Positions 34,523 through 44,699 are shown, counted from the first letter of the stretch. The stretch: 64,000 nucleotides of DNA from Bradyrhizobium sp. WBOS07 (GCF_024585165.1 NZ_CP029008.1:3286001-3350000); one strand, 5' to 3'. Numbers and translations: made by a program. Notes: a model not told the origin generated them from the letters alone.

Positions 34523-34708
34523 GCAACTGCATGTAGAGCAGCCCCGCGGCAAGTCAAAGGGCACGCGGCCAAATAGTTGAAGCGCCGTCTCGGCTTTTGC
34601 GCGCCACTTTCTTGGAATTGCCGGATTGCGCAGGCCGAATCGCCTGATATATCGCTCGTTCCCGCTTACCTGCGCTCGTTCGCAGGAGTGAGCCTCAGGA
34701 GAAAAGCA

Positions 34709-36751
34709 ATGACCGATCAGCCCAAATCCGAGTCCGGCTTCCAGTACAGCCTGTCCAATCTCAAGCCCGTGACCCCCGCCGCCAAGGTCACCCTCACCTT
34801 CCCCGACGGCGCCCGGCGCGAATACGACAAGAGCATCACCGGCCTCGACATCGCCAAGGGCATCTCGCCGTCGCTGGCCAAGCGCACGGTCGCGATGGCG
34901 CTCGACGGCGTGCTCACCGACCTCAACGATCCCATCGAGGACGACGCCAGGATCGAGCTCGTTGGTCGCGACGATCCGCGCGCGCTCGAATTGATCCGCC
35001 ACGATTGCGCCCACGTGCTGGCCGAAGCCGTGCAGACGCTGTGGCCGGGCACGCAGGTCACCATCGGCCCCGTGATCGAGAACGGCTTCTACTACGACTT
35101 CTTCCGCAACGAGCCGTTCACGCCGGAAGACTTTGCCGCGATCGAGAAGAAGATGCGCGAGATCATCGCGCGCGACAAACCCTTCACGAAGGAAGTCTGG
35201 GACCGCGAAAAGACCAAGCAGGTGTTTCGCGACAAGGGTGAGGCGTTCAAGGTCGAGCTGGTCGACGCCATTCCCGGCACCGAGCCGATCAAGATCTATT
35301 ACCAGGGCGACTGGTTCGATCTCTGCCGCGGCCCGCACATGACCTCGACCGGCAAGGTCGGCAACGCCTTCAAATTGATGAAGGTGGCCGGCGCCTATTG
35401 GCGCGGCGACAGCAACAACCCGATGCTGACCCGCATCTACGGCACCGCCTTCGCCAAGCAGGAGGATCTCGACGCCTACCTCAAGCAGATCGAGGAGGCC
35501 GAAAAGCGCGACCACCGCAAGCTCGGGCGCGAGCTCGACCTCTTCCATTTCCAGGAGGAAGGCCCGGGCGTCGTGTTCTGGCACCCGAAGGGCTGGACCA
35601 TTTTCCAGCAGCTGATCGCCTATATGCGCCGCCGCCTGACTGGCGATTACAGCGAGGTCAACGCGCCGCAGATCCTCGACAAGGTGCTGTGGGAGACCTC
35701 GGGCCATTGGGGCTGGTATCGCGAGAACATGTTCGCGGCGCAATCGGCCGGCGACGAGGCCGAGGACAAGCGCTGGTTCGCGCTGAAGCCGATGAACTGC
35801 CCGGGCCACGTGCAGATCTTCAAGCACGGCCTGAAGAGCTACCGCGACCTCCCCCTGCGCCTCGCCGAGTTCGGCGTGGTGCATCGCTACGAGCCGTCGG
35901 GCGCCATGCACGGGTTGATGCGCGTGCGCGGCTTTACCCAGGACGACGCGCACATCTTCTGTACCGAGGACCAACTCGCCGAGGAATGCCTGAAGATCAA
36001 CGACCTGATCCTGTCGACCTATGCCGATTTCGGCTTCACCGGCGATCTCACCGTGAAGCTGTCGACCCGGCCGGAAAAGCGGGTCGGCACGGACGAGATG
36101 TGGGATCACGCCGAACGCGTGATGGCCACCGTGCTGCGCGAGATCCAGTCGCAGAGCAATCACATCAAAACCGAGATCAATCCGGGCGAAGGCGCCTTCT
36201 ACGGGCCGAAGTTCGAATACGTGCTGCGCGACGCCATCGGCCGAGACTGGCAGTGCGGCACCACGCAGGTCGACTTCAACCTGCCGGAGCGGTTCGGCGC
36301 GTTCTACATCGACCATGACGGCGGCAAGAAGCCGCCCGTGATGGTGCACCGCGCGATCTGCGGCTCGATGGAGCGCTATATCGGCATCCTGATCGAGCAC
36401 TATGCCGGCAACTTCCCGCTCTGGCTGGCTCCGGTGCAGGCGCTGGTCACCACCATCACCTCGGAAGGCGACGAATACGCCAAGGTGGTATTGGAGCAGG
36501 CGCGGCGCGCCGGGCTGCGGGTCGAGATCGACCTGCGCAACGAAAAGATCAACTACAAGGTCCGCGAGCACTCGCTGGCCAAGATCCCGGCGCTGCTCGT
36601 GGTCGGCAAGAAGGAGGCCGAGACGCATTCGGTCTCGGTCCGCCGGCTCGGCAGCGACGGTCAAAAGGTGATGACGACCGCCGAGGCGATCGCCGCGCTG
36701 GTCGACGAGGCAACCCCGCCGGATGTCCGGCGGGCGCGTGGCGCCTTCTGA
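34709..36751 (+). CDS. thrS: Threonyl-tRNA synthetase
   Basis: A 680-residue class II synthetase. Order: N-terminal TGS domain, editing domain with [11 protein letters not shown], catalytic core with motif 2 region [24 protein letters not shown], split, zinc-binding [10 protein letters not shown], motif 3 [13 protein letters not shown], and a C-terminal anticodon-binding domain. The frame is open to 34577, but ATG 34709 has CAGGAG upstream and starts the TGS domain. Full length, no anomalies. Confidence 0.97.
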   Translation: MTDQPKSESGFQYSLSNLKPVTPAAKVTLTFPDGARREYDKSITGLDIAKGISPSLAKRTVAMALDGVLTDLNDPIEDDARIELVGRDDPRALELIRHDCAHVLAEAVQTLWPGTQVTIGPVIENGFYYDFFRNEPFTPEDFAAIEKKMREIIARDKPFTKEVWDREKTKQVFRDKGEAFKVELVDAIPGTEPIKIYYQGDWFDLCRGPHMTSTGKVGNAFKLMKVAGAYWRGDSNNPMLTRIYGTAFAKQEDLDAYLKQIEEAEKRDHRKLGRELDLFHFQEEGPGVVFWHPKGWTIFQQLIAYMRRRLTGDYSEVNAPQILDKVLWETSGHWGWYRENMFAAQSAGDEAEDKRWFALKPMNCPGHVQIFKHGLKSYRDLPLRLAEFGVVHRYEPSGAMHGLMRVRGFTQDDAHIFCTEDQLAEECLKINDLILSTYADFGFTGDLTVKLSTRPEKRVGTDEMWDHAERVMATVLREIQSQSNHIKTEINPGEGAFYGPKFEYVLRDAIGRDWQCGTTQVDFNLPERFGAFYIDHDGGKKPPVMVHRAICGSMERYIGILIEHYAGNFPLWLAPVQALVTTITSEGDEYAKVVLEQARRAGLRVEIDLRNEKINYKVREHSLAKIPALLVVGKKEAETHSVSVRRLGSDGQKVMTTAEAIAALVDEATPPDVRRARGAF

Positions 36752-36844
36752 TCCCTGAAATCGCTCTAAATTCACTTCCGGTTGCGGGCGTGCATGCTTA
36801 TCTCGGCACGGCACGCCCGCAGACCCGTTGATGAGGATATCGCA

Positions 36845-37408
36845 TTGCCCGACGCCATCGAACTCCTGAAGACGCGCCGCTCGGTCAAGCCGCGCGAGAT
36901 GAGCGGGCCCGGCCCCTCCCCGGCCGAGCTCGAGACGATCCTCACCATCGGGGCGCGCGTGCCCGACCACGGCAAGCTGGCCCCCTGGCGCTTCATCGTG
37001 TTCGAGGGCGAGGCCCGCCAGCGCGCCGGCGAGGTGATCGCAAAAGTCTTTGCGCGGAAGAATCCCGGCGCGCCGGCGGCCGATGTCGAGACCGAACGAA
37101 AGCGCCTGATGGATGCACCGCTGGTGATCGCCATCGTCAGCTTCACGAGGCCGCACCCGAAGGTGCCGGCGTTCGAGCAGGAATTGTCGGCGGGCGCCAG
37201 CGCCATGAACATCGTCACCGCTGCGACCGCGCTCGGCTACGGCGCCTGCTGGCTGACCAGCTGGTTCGCGTTCGATCGCGACGTGCTCGACGGCCTCGGC
37301 CTCAAGCCGGATGAGAAGCTCGCCGGCTTCATCCATATCGGCACGCCGACCAAGCCGAGCGAAGACCGTCCGCGACCGTTCCTTTCGGAAATCGTGACGC
37401 GTTTTTAG
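36845..37408 (+). CDS. Nitroreductase family protein (YdjA-like)
   Basis: A 187-residue FMN-dependent reductase. TTG 36845 has GAGGAT in the right position and yields PDAIELLKTRRSVKP, the FMN-phosphate-binding start of the family; the longer frame from 36782 is unlikely. Other family features: ARVPDHGKLAPWRFIVFEG, AMNIVTAATALGYGACWLTSW and GFIHIGTPT. It should reduce nitro or quinone substrates with NAD(P)H; physiological substrate unknown. Confidence 0.85.
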   Translation: MPDAIELLKTRRSVKPREMSGPGPSPAELETILTIGARVPDHGKLAPWRFIVFEGEARQRAGEVIAKVFARKNPGAPAADVETERKRLMDAPLVIAIVSFTRPHPKVPAFEQELSAGASAMNIVTAATALGYGACWLTSWFAFDRDVLDGLGLKPDEKLAGFIHIGTPTKPSEDRPRPFLSEIVTRF

Positions 37409-37471
37409 TCGATGGCGTGTTGACCCTTCCGGCATCTTGCGGCTTTGATCCCGCCGAGGGAGGAAGGCCCG

Positions 37472-38740
37472 ATGAGACGCCGTGAATTTCTGGTCGGGGC
37501 CGCGATGCTCGCCGGCACGGCGGCGCAAGGCCGCTCCGCCGACATCCCCGCCCCGTCGCCGGGCGGGCTCGACCGCATCACGGCATTCTTCGACAACGAG
37601 GTGGCGAGCGGCCGCCTGCCGGGCGCCGTGATCCTGGTGCAGCAGCACGGCAAGCCGGTCTACCTCAAGACCTTCGGCGTGCGCGACACCAGGACGGGCC
37701 TCGCCATGACGCCCGATACGATCTTCGCCATCCATTCCATGACCAAGCCGATCACGTGCCTCGGCGCGATGATGCTGATCGACGAGGGCAAGCTCGCGCT
37801 CACCGACCCCGTGTCGGCTTACGTCCCGCTGTTCGCCGGGACCAAGGTGGGCCGCGAGGTGACCCTGCCCGGCGGCATGGTCGAGCTGGACCTCGACCCA
37901 CCGGACCGCCCCGTCAACATCGAGGATCTGCTGCGGCATACTTCGGGCATCAGCTACGATTACATCGGCAGCCAGTGGGTCGAGCACGCCTACAAGATGG
38001 CCAACATTTTCAGGGGTCACTTCAACAACAGGGAATTCGCCGATCGCATCGCCGAACTGCCGCTGGCCCGGCAACCTGGAACGCTGTGGCGCTACGGCCA
38101 TTCCACCGACGTGCTCGGCGCTGTCATCGAGATCGTCTCGGGCCAGACGCTGTACGAATTCCTGAAAGCACGCATCTTCGATCCGCTCGGCATGACCAGC
38201 ACCAGGTTCGCGCTGGCGACGGAGGCCGAGCTGGCGCGGATGGCGCGGCCGCTGCCGAACGATTTCATCCTGCTCGCCGGCGAGCGCGAGCGTCTCGACC
38301 ATCCCGAGTGGCAGTCCGGCGGCGGCGGCCTGCTCTCGACCATCACCGACTATCAGCGCTTCGCGCAGATGCTGCTCAACGGCGGCGAATTCGACGGCAA
38401 GCGCTATCTGAGCCCGGCCGCCTTCAAGGCGATGACGACGGATCACATCGGACCCGGCTCCGGCGTCGGACGCGATTACTTCTATTTTCCGGGCGACGGC
38501 TTCGGCTATGGCTATGGCCTTGCGGTACGGACCGATCCCGGCAACGCAAAACCGCCGCCGCCGGGCTCGCTCGGCGAGTTGAAATGGGACAGTGGCAGCG
38601 GCACCTATTTCGGCGTCGATCCCAAGCTCGACATGGTCTACGTCATGATGCAGCAGACCCAGACCGAGCGGGGCCGCATCACGCCCGCGTTCAAGGCGCT
38701 GGTCTACGATTGCTATCCCGAGGCGCTACGCCGCCCGTGA
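37472..38740 (+). CDS. Exported serine hydrolase, beta-lactamase-like (class C) family
   Basis: A 422-residue precursor. The N-terminus MRRREFLVGAAMLAG is a Tat-type signal candidate with a single RRR cluster. The SxxK motif is S89-M-T-K92, and YGHS serves as the second motif (LWRYGHSTDVLG). GEL/ KWDSGSGTYFG near the end takes the KTG position. The closest functional classes are esterases and D-alanyl-peptidases. Its last 15 bp overlap the convergent GGDEF/EAL gene. Confidence 0.82.
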   Translation: MRRREFLVGAAMLAGTAAQGRSADIPAPSPGGLDRITAFFDNEVASGRLPGAVILVQQHGKPVYLKTFGVRDTRTGLAMTPDTIFAIHSMTKPITCLGAMMLIDEGKLALTDPVSAYVPLFAGTKVGREVTLPGGMVELDLDPPDRPVNIEDLLRHTSGISYDYIGSQWVEHAYKMANIFRGHFNNREFADRIAELPLARQPGTLWRYGHSTDVLGAVIEIVSGQTLYEFLKARIFDPLGMTSTRFALATEAELARMARPLPNDFILLAGERERLDHPEWQSGGGGLLSTITDYQRFAQMLLNGGEFDGKRYLSPAAFKAMTTDHIGPGSGVGRDYFYFPGDGFGYGYGLAVRTDPGNAKPPPPGSLGELKWDSGSGTYFGVDPKLDMVYVMMQQTQTERGRITPAFKALVYDCYPEALRRP

Positions 38741-41188
38741 GGCGCGCCGACCGAAATCGGCGAGCAGCCGTGCGATCTCGGCCGCAGGCCGCGCCGCGCT
38801 GAACAGAAACCCCTGCACCTCGTTGCAGCCCTCGGCGCGCAGCCAATCGAGCTGGTCCTCGGTCTCGACGCCCTCCGCAGTCGTGGTGATGTTGAGGCTG
38901 CGGCCGAGGCCGGAGATCGCGCGCACGATCGCGCCACAATCGGGCCGCTCCGCCAGATCCTTCACGAAGGAACGGTCGATCTTGATCTTGTCGAACGGAA
39001 AGCTGCGCAAATAGCTCAGGCTGGAATAGCCGGTGCCGAAATCGTCCATGGAAATGCCGACGCCGAGCTCGCGCAGCTGATGCAGGATGGCGAGATTGGC
39101 ATCGGTCTCGGCCAGGAAGATCGACTCGGTGATTTCGAGCTCCAGCCGTCGCGGCGACAGGCCGGACTGCGCCAGCGCCGAGATCACGACCTGCACCAGG
39201 TTGCGGCTGCGGAATTGCGCCGGCGACAGATTGACCGCGACCTTGATGTCGCCAGGCCATTTGACCGCCTCTGCGCAGGCTTCGCGCAGCACCCACTCCC
39301 CCAACTGGGTGATGAGGCCGATGTCCTCGGCGACAGGAATGAACTCCGCCGGCGAGATCATGCCCTTGTCCGGATGACGCCAGCGCAAGAGCGATTCGAA
39401 GCCGGAAATGCGGTCGGATGCGATCGTCACCAGCGGCTGGTAGTGCAGCTCGAACTCGCCATTGGCGAACGCACGACGCAGGTCGAGCTCCATGTCGCGG
39501 CGCTTCTGCGCCTGCAGATCCATCTCGCGCTCGAAGAAATGGTGCACGCCGCCGCCGTCGGACTTCGCCCGGTACAGCGCCATGTCGGCATTTCGCATCA
39601 GCTCCTCGGGCGTGGTGCCGTCACCGGGCGACAGCGCGATGCCGATGCTGGCGCCGATCACCATCTCCTGACCGTCGATGGCATAAGGCGCCTTCAGCAT
39701 GTCGATCAACAGGCCGGCGCAGGCGCTGGCCTCGTTCGGCGAGACGTCGGCGCCGAGGATCACCGCGAACTCGTCGCCGCCGAGCCGGGCCGCCAGATTG
39801 GGGCCGCGGACCGCCTTGGTCAGGCGTCCGGCGACCTCCTTGAGCAGGCGGTCGCCCACGGGATGGCCGAAGGAATCGTTGATGTTCTTGAACAGGTCGA
39901 GATCGATGTAGAGCACGCCGACGCGCTTGTCCCCGGCCTGATCCAGGGCCTGCTTCAGCCGCTCCCGGAAATATTCGCGGTTCGGCAGGTCGGTGAGGCC
40001 GTCATGGTGGGCCATGTGCGCGATGCGCGCCTCGGCCTTGCGCCGTTCGGTGATGTCGACCACCGCGACCAGATAACCGTCGCGATCGTCGAAGGCGACG
40101 CGGCGGCCGAAGGTGAGCACCTCGATCTCGCTACCGTCGGCGCGCAGGTGCCGCCAGTTGCGCGAGGAATGATAGGCTTCGCCGAGGCGTTCGAGCGCCT
40201 CGGCGTGGCTGTCCCACTCGTCCTCCGGCCAGATCTCGTGCAGCTTCATGCGCAGGAAGGTGGCGCGGCTGTAGCCGTAATGCTGGACCGCGGCGTCGTT
40301 GACGCCGAGGAATTGCCTGGTCTCGGCATCGAACACCCACATCGGCATCGGGTTGTTGTCGAACAGCAGGCGGAAGGAGGCGTCGCGCCGCTTCAGCGCG
40401 GTGACATCGGAGATCGTCAGCGAAACCACGTCGGCGAAGGCGGTGGCACCGAGACGGAGGTGCCGGCCCTCGCTCTCGATCTCGAGCTGCTCGCCGCGGC
40501 CGCCGGCGAGGGTCTTGAGCAGAAAGTCCATGATCTCGGGCAGGGCCAGCAGCGTCGCCCCCTCGCCGATACGCCGCCACAACAGGCTGCCGGTCGCGAC
40601 TTTCAGCAGCGTGCTCGCGCTGTTGTTGTGATGCACGACCTGGAGATCGAACGGCTTGCCGCCGGCATCGCGCAAGGTGGCCAGCGAGATCACCGCGTCG
40701 TCGGTCGAGGCGAAGATCGCGTCCAGCAGATTGTACTGCGCGCCGCGCTCGTTGACATAGGCGCCGACCAGCGTGGCGCCCCAGCGCGAGGCCGTCGGCA
40801 GCGCCAGCACGTCGTAGGTCCGCACCATGCCGTCGCGCACGCAATGCGCGCTGGCCCGGTGCGGCCGCCCGTTGGCAAGCGCGCTGGTCGCTGCTTCCGA
40901 CAGCGCCGTGGCGCAATCCGGCGACAATTCGGCGACGGCAATGTCCCAGCGCTCATCGCCGAGCCATTTCTGCACGTAACGTCCACTCCGCGACAGTTCG
41001 AGCGCGCCGTCGTTCTTCAAGATCGCGATGTGATCGGCGAGCCGGCCAAGACTGCCGAGCATGACGTCCTCGTAGCGCGGCAGCCGGTCGCCCGGCTTCA
41101 ACGCGGCATGCCATTTGCGCTGAAGCACCGGGATGTCGTCGAACATTTCGGCGGCCGGTTTTCCCGGCACTTTCCTCGCAGCATCCAT
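38726..41188 (-). CDS. PAS-GGDEF-EAL cyclic-di-GMP protein
   Basis: An 820-residue cytosolic protein. N-terminal PAS_5-like region (PVLQRKWHAALKPGDRLPRYEDVMLGSLGR, in parts), a second PAS-like segment, a PAS domain (FDNNPMPMWVFDAETRQFLGVN), a GGDEF domain with intact ARLGGDEFAVIL and an EAL domain where EAL reads ESL (FESLLRWRHPDKG). DDFGTGYSSLSYLRSFPFDKIKID and downstream residues look complete. It may both make and degrade cyclic di-GMP in response to a PAS-sensed signal. ATG 41188 is chosen over 41233. Confidence 0.9.
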   Translation of the reverse strand: MDAARKVPGKPAAEMFDDIPVLQRKWHAALKPGDRLPRYEDVMLGSLGRLADHIAILKNDGALELSRSGRYVQKWLGDERWDIAVAELSPDCATALSEAATSALANGRPHRASAHCVRDGMVRTYDVLALPTASRWGATLVGAYVNERGAQYNLLDAIFASTDDAVISLATLRDAGGKPFDLQVVHHNNSASTLLKVATGSLLWRRIGEGATLLALPEIMDFLLKTLAGGRGEQLEIESEGRHLRLGATAFADVVSLTISDVTALKRRDASFRLLFDNNPMPMWVFDAETRQFLGVNDAAVQHYGYSRATFLRMKLHEIWPEDEWDSHAEALERLGEAYHSSRNWRHLRADGSEIEVLTFGRRVAFDDRDGYLVAVVDITERRKAEARIAHMAHHDGLTDLPNREYFRERLKQALDQAGDKRVGVLYIDLDLFKNINDSFGHPVGDRLLKEVAGRLTKAVRGPNLAARLGGDEFAVILGADVSPNEASACAGLLIDMLKAPYAIDGQEMVIGASIGIALSPGDGTTPEELMRNADMALYRAKSDGGGVHHFFEREMDLQAQKRRDMELDLRRAFANGEFELHYQPLVTIASDRISGFESLLRWRHPDKGMISPAEFIPVAEDIGLITQLGEWVLREACAEAVKWPGDIKVAVNLSPAQFRSRNLVQVVISALAQSGLSPRRLELEITESIFLAETDANLAILHQLRELGVGISMDDFGTGYSSLSYLRSFPFDKIKIDRSFVKDLAERPDCGAIVRAISGLGRSLNITTTAEGVETEDQLDWLRAEGCNEVQGFLFSAARPAAEIARLLADFGRRASRAA

Positions 41189-41352
41189 GGCAGTCCCCAA
41201 CGCACTTTGCCGGCGCATCCAATGCAGGCGCACTTAACGACATGTAAAGAGCGCGCAAGCGCGGGTTCCGTTCGGCGATTATGACAGTTTTAAGTCGGGT
41301 GTTGGTTAGTGCGCTTTAGCGACTGTGACGGTGGTGCGAAGGCGATGCGTCG

Positions 41353-41484
41353 TATCCCGGACGCGCTGCAACGCTCTTCGCGTTGCTGCGCAGAGCCGGG
41401 ACCCAGCAGGCCACGGCATTCGCTGCTGCATGGGCCCCGGCCCAGCAGCGCATCACTTCGTGCTGCGCCGCGTCCGGGGCACGA
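41353..41484. repeat. RPE-type composite palindromic repeat (copy B)
   Basis: Begins ATCCCGGACGCGCTGC and ends CGCGTCCGGGGCACGAG, with inner hairpins around GCAACGCTCTTCGCGTTGC and CAGCGCATCACTTCGTGCTGCG. Same architecture as copy A at 23455-23597. Confidence 0.75.
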
Positions 41485-41572
41485 GAGCGGTGAATGATTG
41501 ACATGGGATCGCATCCTCGCGGCTTGTTCGCCCGAGCTTTGCGTGTTGCTTCGCCCTCTGAATTGAAAGAAG

Positions 41573-41688
41573 GCGCAGGGAAGGCCGGGAGCCGGTGGCT
41601 CCCATGGACCGCCATGCCAAGGGCAGACTGCGTGTGCTGCTGCATAGCGGAGAACAGGGCAACCGGGACATCCCGGCCTTCCCTGCGC
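41573..41688. repeat. Element with 18-bp perfect terminal inverted repeats
   Basis: Arms GCGCAGGGAAGGCCGGGA (41573-41590) and its exact complement (41671-41688) enclose 80 bp. No ORF of note. It sits in the 41234-42117 gene-free stretch. The arms are long enough for a stable cruciform or a non-autonomous mobile element; the type resembles dispersed Bradyrhizobium intergenic repeats. Confidence 0.75.
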
Positions 41689-42117
41689 AGTGGTTTGACG
41701 GCTTATGTCGTGCTCTCCCCGGGGAGCGTTGCACTATTGCCCCCGTCGCCTTGCGGCTGATCGATGCGCGGGCCCGGTCGGGCCGCCACATCACCGCAAC
41801 ACTTGGCGCACAGACCCCGGGCGCCAGGACCACACGATTTTGCCGTACGCCGATTGCACCGGTCGTATGCGCGACGGCCTTGCTCACGGTTGACCGCCCT
41901 GCAAGACCCGTCGCGCCGATGCCATCGGCGTCCACCGCCGCCCGGCCCGCGTTCGTGACGATCGCGATACGCCCCTCTTCCTTGGGCCGGGTTGCGCGAC
42001 ACATACGTCATTTCCGAAATTCGGTAAAGCGGAATATTTTCGGCGACGCGGATTGACCGATCAGTTGTGTGTTTCGCCCGCCGGGCACCGCAAGGTCTTG
42101 TAGTCCTGATGGGGCGG
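41689..42117. other. Gene-free stretch downstream of LysR
   Basis: No convincing ORF, tRNA or terminator is visible on either strand. It has the patchy, stop-free G+C-rich composition of decayed or repeat-derived DNA, with a TCCCCGGGGA palindrome near 41726. Confidence 0.5.
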
Positions 42118-42993
42118 CTACGACGGCGGTCCTGCCAGCCGCTCGATCACGAGATCGAGCAGCGCACGCAGACGAGCGAGGCGCTTGAGGTCGCGATGAT
42201 AGCCGACATAGGTGTCGCGGCCGGGCGGGGGCGTGCCGATGTCGAGCGCGACCAGACGGCGATCGCTGTCGCCGAGCGGCCGCGGCAGCACGGCAAGGCC
42301 GCCACCCCTCGCGCAAAGCTCGGCCTGCACCTGCCTGTTGTTGCTGCGCGAGGCGACGTCCGCATTCGGCAGCATGCGCCTCAGCCAGACCGCGTCCGGC
42401 ATCTCCGCGAATTCGGCATTCATGGTCACGACGCGAATACCGCTGCCGCCCCCCGCCCGCGGCGGTTTGCTGCCCTTCTTGCCATAGAGCGCGTAGGGAA
42501 TGTGCAGCAGCTTTCTGGAGATCACCTCGGGCTCGCTGAACGGCTTGATGCGGAAGACCAGATCGGCCTCGCGCCGCGGCAGGCTGTAGAGCCGCGCATC
42601 GGTCAGCAGCTCCACGGTCACGGCGGGGTGACGCTTGCCGAACGCGGCGATCACCGGCGACAGCATCACCGTGCCGAACCAGTCCGACGAAGACACGCGC
42701 AACAGCCCGTCGAGCTGCGTCGTCGCACCGGACGCTTGACGCTCCAGCGCAAGCGCCTCGTCCTCGATCCGCTCGGCGTGACGCAGCACGGCCGTGCCCT
42801 CGTCGGTCAGCACGAAGCCGTCCGCCGTGCGCTGGAACAGCGTCTGACCCAGCGACGTTTCGAGCGCGCGAAGCCGCCGCCCCATCGTCGGCTGGGTCTG
42901 GCCGATCTTCCGCGCGGCGGCGCCGAGCGTGCCTTCGCGGGCAATTGCCAGGAAAATACGCAGATCGCTCCAGTCCACCACACCACTAGCCAT
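42118..42993 (-). CDS. LysR-family transcriptional regulator
   Basis: A 291-residue LTTR. ATG 42993 begins just before the winged HTH (WSDLRIFLAIAREGTLGAAARKIGQTQPTMGRRLRALE in parts), and the effector domain follows (LLRVSSSDWFGTVMLSPVIAAF...). It is divergent from an oxidoreductase gene with an 89-bp gap containing two small palindromes, the standard arrangement for an LTTR and its target. Effector unknown. Confidence 0.9.
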   Translation of the reverse strand: MASGVVDWSDLRIFLAIAREGTLGAAARKIGQTQPTMGRRLRALETSLGQTLFQRTADGFVLTDEGTAVLRHAERIEDEALALERQASGATTQLDGLLRVSSSDWFGTVMLSPVIAAFGKRHPAVTVELLTDARLYSLPRREADLVFRIKPFSEPEVISRKLLHIPYALYGKKGSKPPRAGGGSGIRVVTMNAEFAEMPDAVWLRRMLPNADVASRSNNRQVQAELCARGGGLAVLPRPLGDSDRRLVALDIGTPPPGRDTYVGYHRDLKRLARLRALLDLVIERLAGPPS

Positions 42994-43005
42994 ACAAGAA
43001 TGTAT
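42992..43005. promoter_or_regulatory. Candidate LysR operator 1
   Basis: ATACA-AGAA-TGTAT, a perfect 5-bp-arm palindrome overlapping the LysR start codon. An operator here would autorepress the regulator. Small, so significance is modest. Confidence 0.35.
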
Positions 43006-43030
43006 GAGGATCGTACAGCATCGTTCCTTT

Positions 43031-43048
43031 TCATGCAAAAATTCATGA
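43031..43048. promoter_or_regulatory. Candidate LysR operator 2
   Basis: TCATG-N8-CATGA palindrome in the middle of the divergent gap, 35 bp before the oxidoreductase start. Contains a T-N(n)-A arrangement as in LTTR boxes, though spacing differs from T-N11-A. Confidence 0.35.
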
Positions 43049-43082
43049 TCATATTGGCGCCGACAACTGGAGCAAGACGGTC

Positions 43083-44075
43083 ATGATGACGCGATCGACG
43101 ATGCGTGCCGGCGTGCTGGAGGCCCACAACGGCCCCTTACGCCTCTCGACGATTTCCCGACCCGAGATCGGACCGCGCCAGGTGCTGGTGCGGGTGCGGG
43201 CGAGCGGGGTCAATCCGCTCGACACCAAGATTCATGCCGGTACGGCCGCGCATGCGCGCCATCCGCTGCCGGCAATTCCCGGGATTGATCTGGCCGGAAT
43301 CGTCGAGCGCAGCGGGAGCGAGGTGACGCGGTTCAAGGCGGGCGACGAGGTCTACGGCATGACCGGAGGGGTCGGCGGCGTACCGGGATCGCTGGCCGAA
43401 TTCGCCGCGGTCGATGCCGATCTTCTCGCCTTGAAGCCCGCCAATCTCAGCATGCGGGAGGCTGCCGCCCTGCCCCTGATCGTCATCACGGCCTGGGAGG
43501 GCCTGATCGACCGCGCCGGCCTGAAGGCGGGCCAGAAGGTGTTGATCCACGGCGGCGCGGGCGGCGTTGGTCATGTCGCGATTCAGATCGCGCGCGCTTT
43601 CGGGGCGGACGTGTTCGCCACGGGCTCGGCGTCGCAGCGTGGCACCATCGAAGCCTTTGGCGCGGTGTTCATCGACCGCGACAGCCCGATCGAAGCCTAC
43701 GTTGCGCAGCATGCCGGCGGCCGCGGCTTCGATATCGTCTACGACACCGTCGGCGGCAAGGTGCTCGACGCCTCCTTTCAAGCGGTGCGCCGCTTCGGTC
43801 ATGTGGTGAGTGCCTTGGGCTGGGGCACGCACGCGCTTGCCCCGCTGTCGTTCCGCGCCGCCACCTATTCCGGCGTGTTCACGCTGCTGCCGCTGCTGTC
43901 GGGCGAAGGCCGCGCGCACCACGGAAACATCATGACGGAGGCCACTCGCCTCGTCGAAGCCGGCAAGCTCGTGCCGCTGCTCGATCCCAGGCGCTTTACG
44001 ATGGAGAGCGTCGGCGATGCCTATGAGCTGATCCGCGATCACGCGGCGAACGGCAAGCTGGTCGTCGACATCTGA
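43083..44075 (+). CDS. MDR-family NADP-dependent quinone oxidoreductase-like protein
   Basis: A 330-residue medium-chain reductase without the zinc-ligand pattern. N-terminal half VRVRASGVNPLDTKIHAG and PGIDLAGIV; Rossmann half VLIHGGAGGVGHVAIQIARAFGADVFATGS; a DIVYDTVGGKVLDASF segment follows. These features place it with quinone/2-haloacrylate-type reductases. Divergent from a LysR regulator that probably controls it. Not a close paralogue of the enzyme at 5795. Confidence 0.85.
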   Translation: MMTRSTMRAGVLEAHNGPLRLSTISRPEIGPRQVLVRVRASGVNPLDTKIHAGTAAHARHPLPAIPGIDLAGIVERSGSEVTRFKAGDEVYGMTGGVGGVPGSLAEFAAVDADLLALKPANLSMREAAALPLIVITAWEGLIDRAGLKAGQKVLIHGGAGGVGHVAIQIARAFGADVFATGSASQRGTIEAFGAVFIDRDSPIEAYVAQHAGGRGFDIVYDTVGGKVLDASFQAVRRFGHVVSALGWGTHALAPLSFRAATYSGVFTLLPLLSGEGRAHHGNIMTEATRLVEAGKLVPLLDPRRFTMESVGDAYELIRDHAANGKLVVDI

Positions 44076-44110
44076 GGTGAAGCCGGTCGTCGGCAGCTGC
44101 GCCCCGGCTG

Positions 44111-44305
44111 TCAATCCTCGCTGGAGGCCGCCGAGCGGTTGCGCAGATAGGCCTGCGACAACAGGAAGAACAACGCGCGCTCGCCATGGTATTTCGCCGA
44201 CGGCCGAGTGCGCTCGAAACCATCGGCAAAAATCTTGCCGGACTGGTCGCACACACGCCATCGCCAGCCGAACCGCTTGCGCCTGGTCAGGATCACTTCG
44301 AACAT
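44111..44305 (-). CDS. Small conserved-type protein (W-x-W / CDQSG motif)
   Basis: A 64-residue ORF from ATG 44305. The segment RFGWRWRVCDQSGKIFADGFERTRPSAKYHGERALFFLL (in parts) resembles a small protein repeated in Bradyrhizobium genomes. The frame continues to 44452, but that addition lacks the family look. Function unknown. The rest of 44306-44699 has no gene I can support. Confidence 0.55.
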   Translation of the reverse strand: MFEVILTRRKRFGWRWRVCDQSGKIFADGFERTRPSAKYHGERALFFLLSQAYLRNRSAASSED

Positions 44306-44699
44306 GCCGACGAGCTTGGTCCCCTGCTCCCCTGCCGGTCTCGCAGATTCACAAATCTGCGCCGGCCTTCCCCGTTGGACGGAAGGCCCGACATATAACC
44401 CAGCGGGATGGAAAGAGAACAAGATTGATGATCGGAAATCGGTATCTTCCACCGGCTGTGGCGAATCCGCGAGGCGTCAGGAATAAGCCGGCGGTGCCGG
44501 TGTTTATGAACTCCCGGCGAAGCCTGGAGCGCTGAGAATCATTCAAAACAGAATTGCTGGATTTGCTGCCGACGAGCCTCCTTGCACCAGCGCGCCGGAC
44601 GAGCGGTAACAGGAGACGGATCGATGGTGCACGGAATGAGAAGCGCCGTGCGAGGGGAATCGGTTCAGCGTCCGGCCGGGCGGCATCGCCGCCCAGACC

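Noticed and set aside
33350..38446. A single uninterrupted minus-strand frame of ~1700 codons
   Set aside because: It joins the real MFS gene to antisense sequence of thrS, the nitroreductase and a serine hydrolase. The upstream part has no family features, and long antisense frames are expected in high-G+C coding DNA.
44349..44546. A 65-codon minus-strand ORF
   Set aside because: No ribosome-binding site, no recognisable features and unremarkable composition; likely chance.
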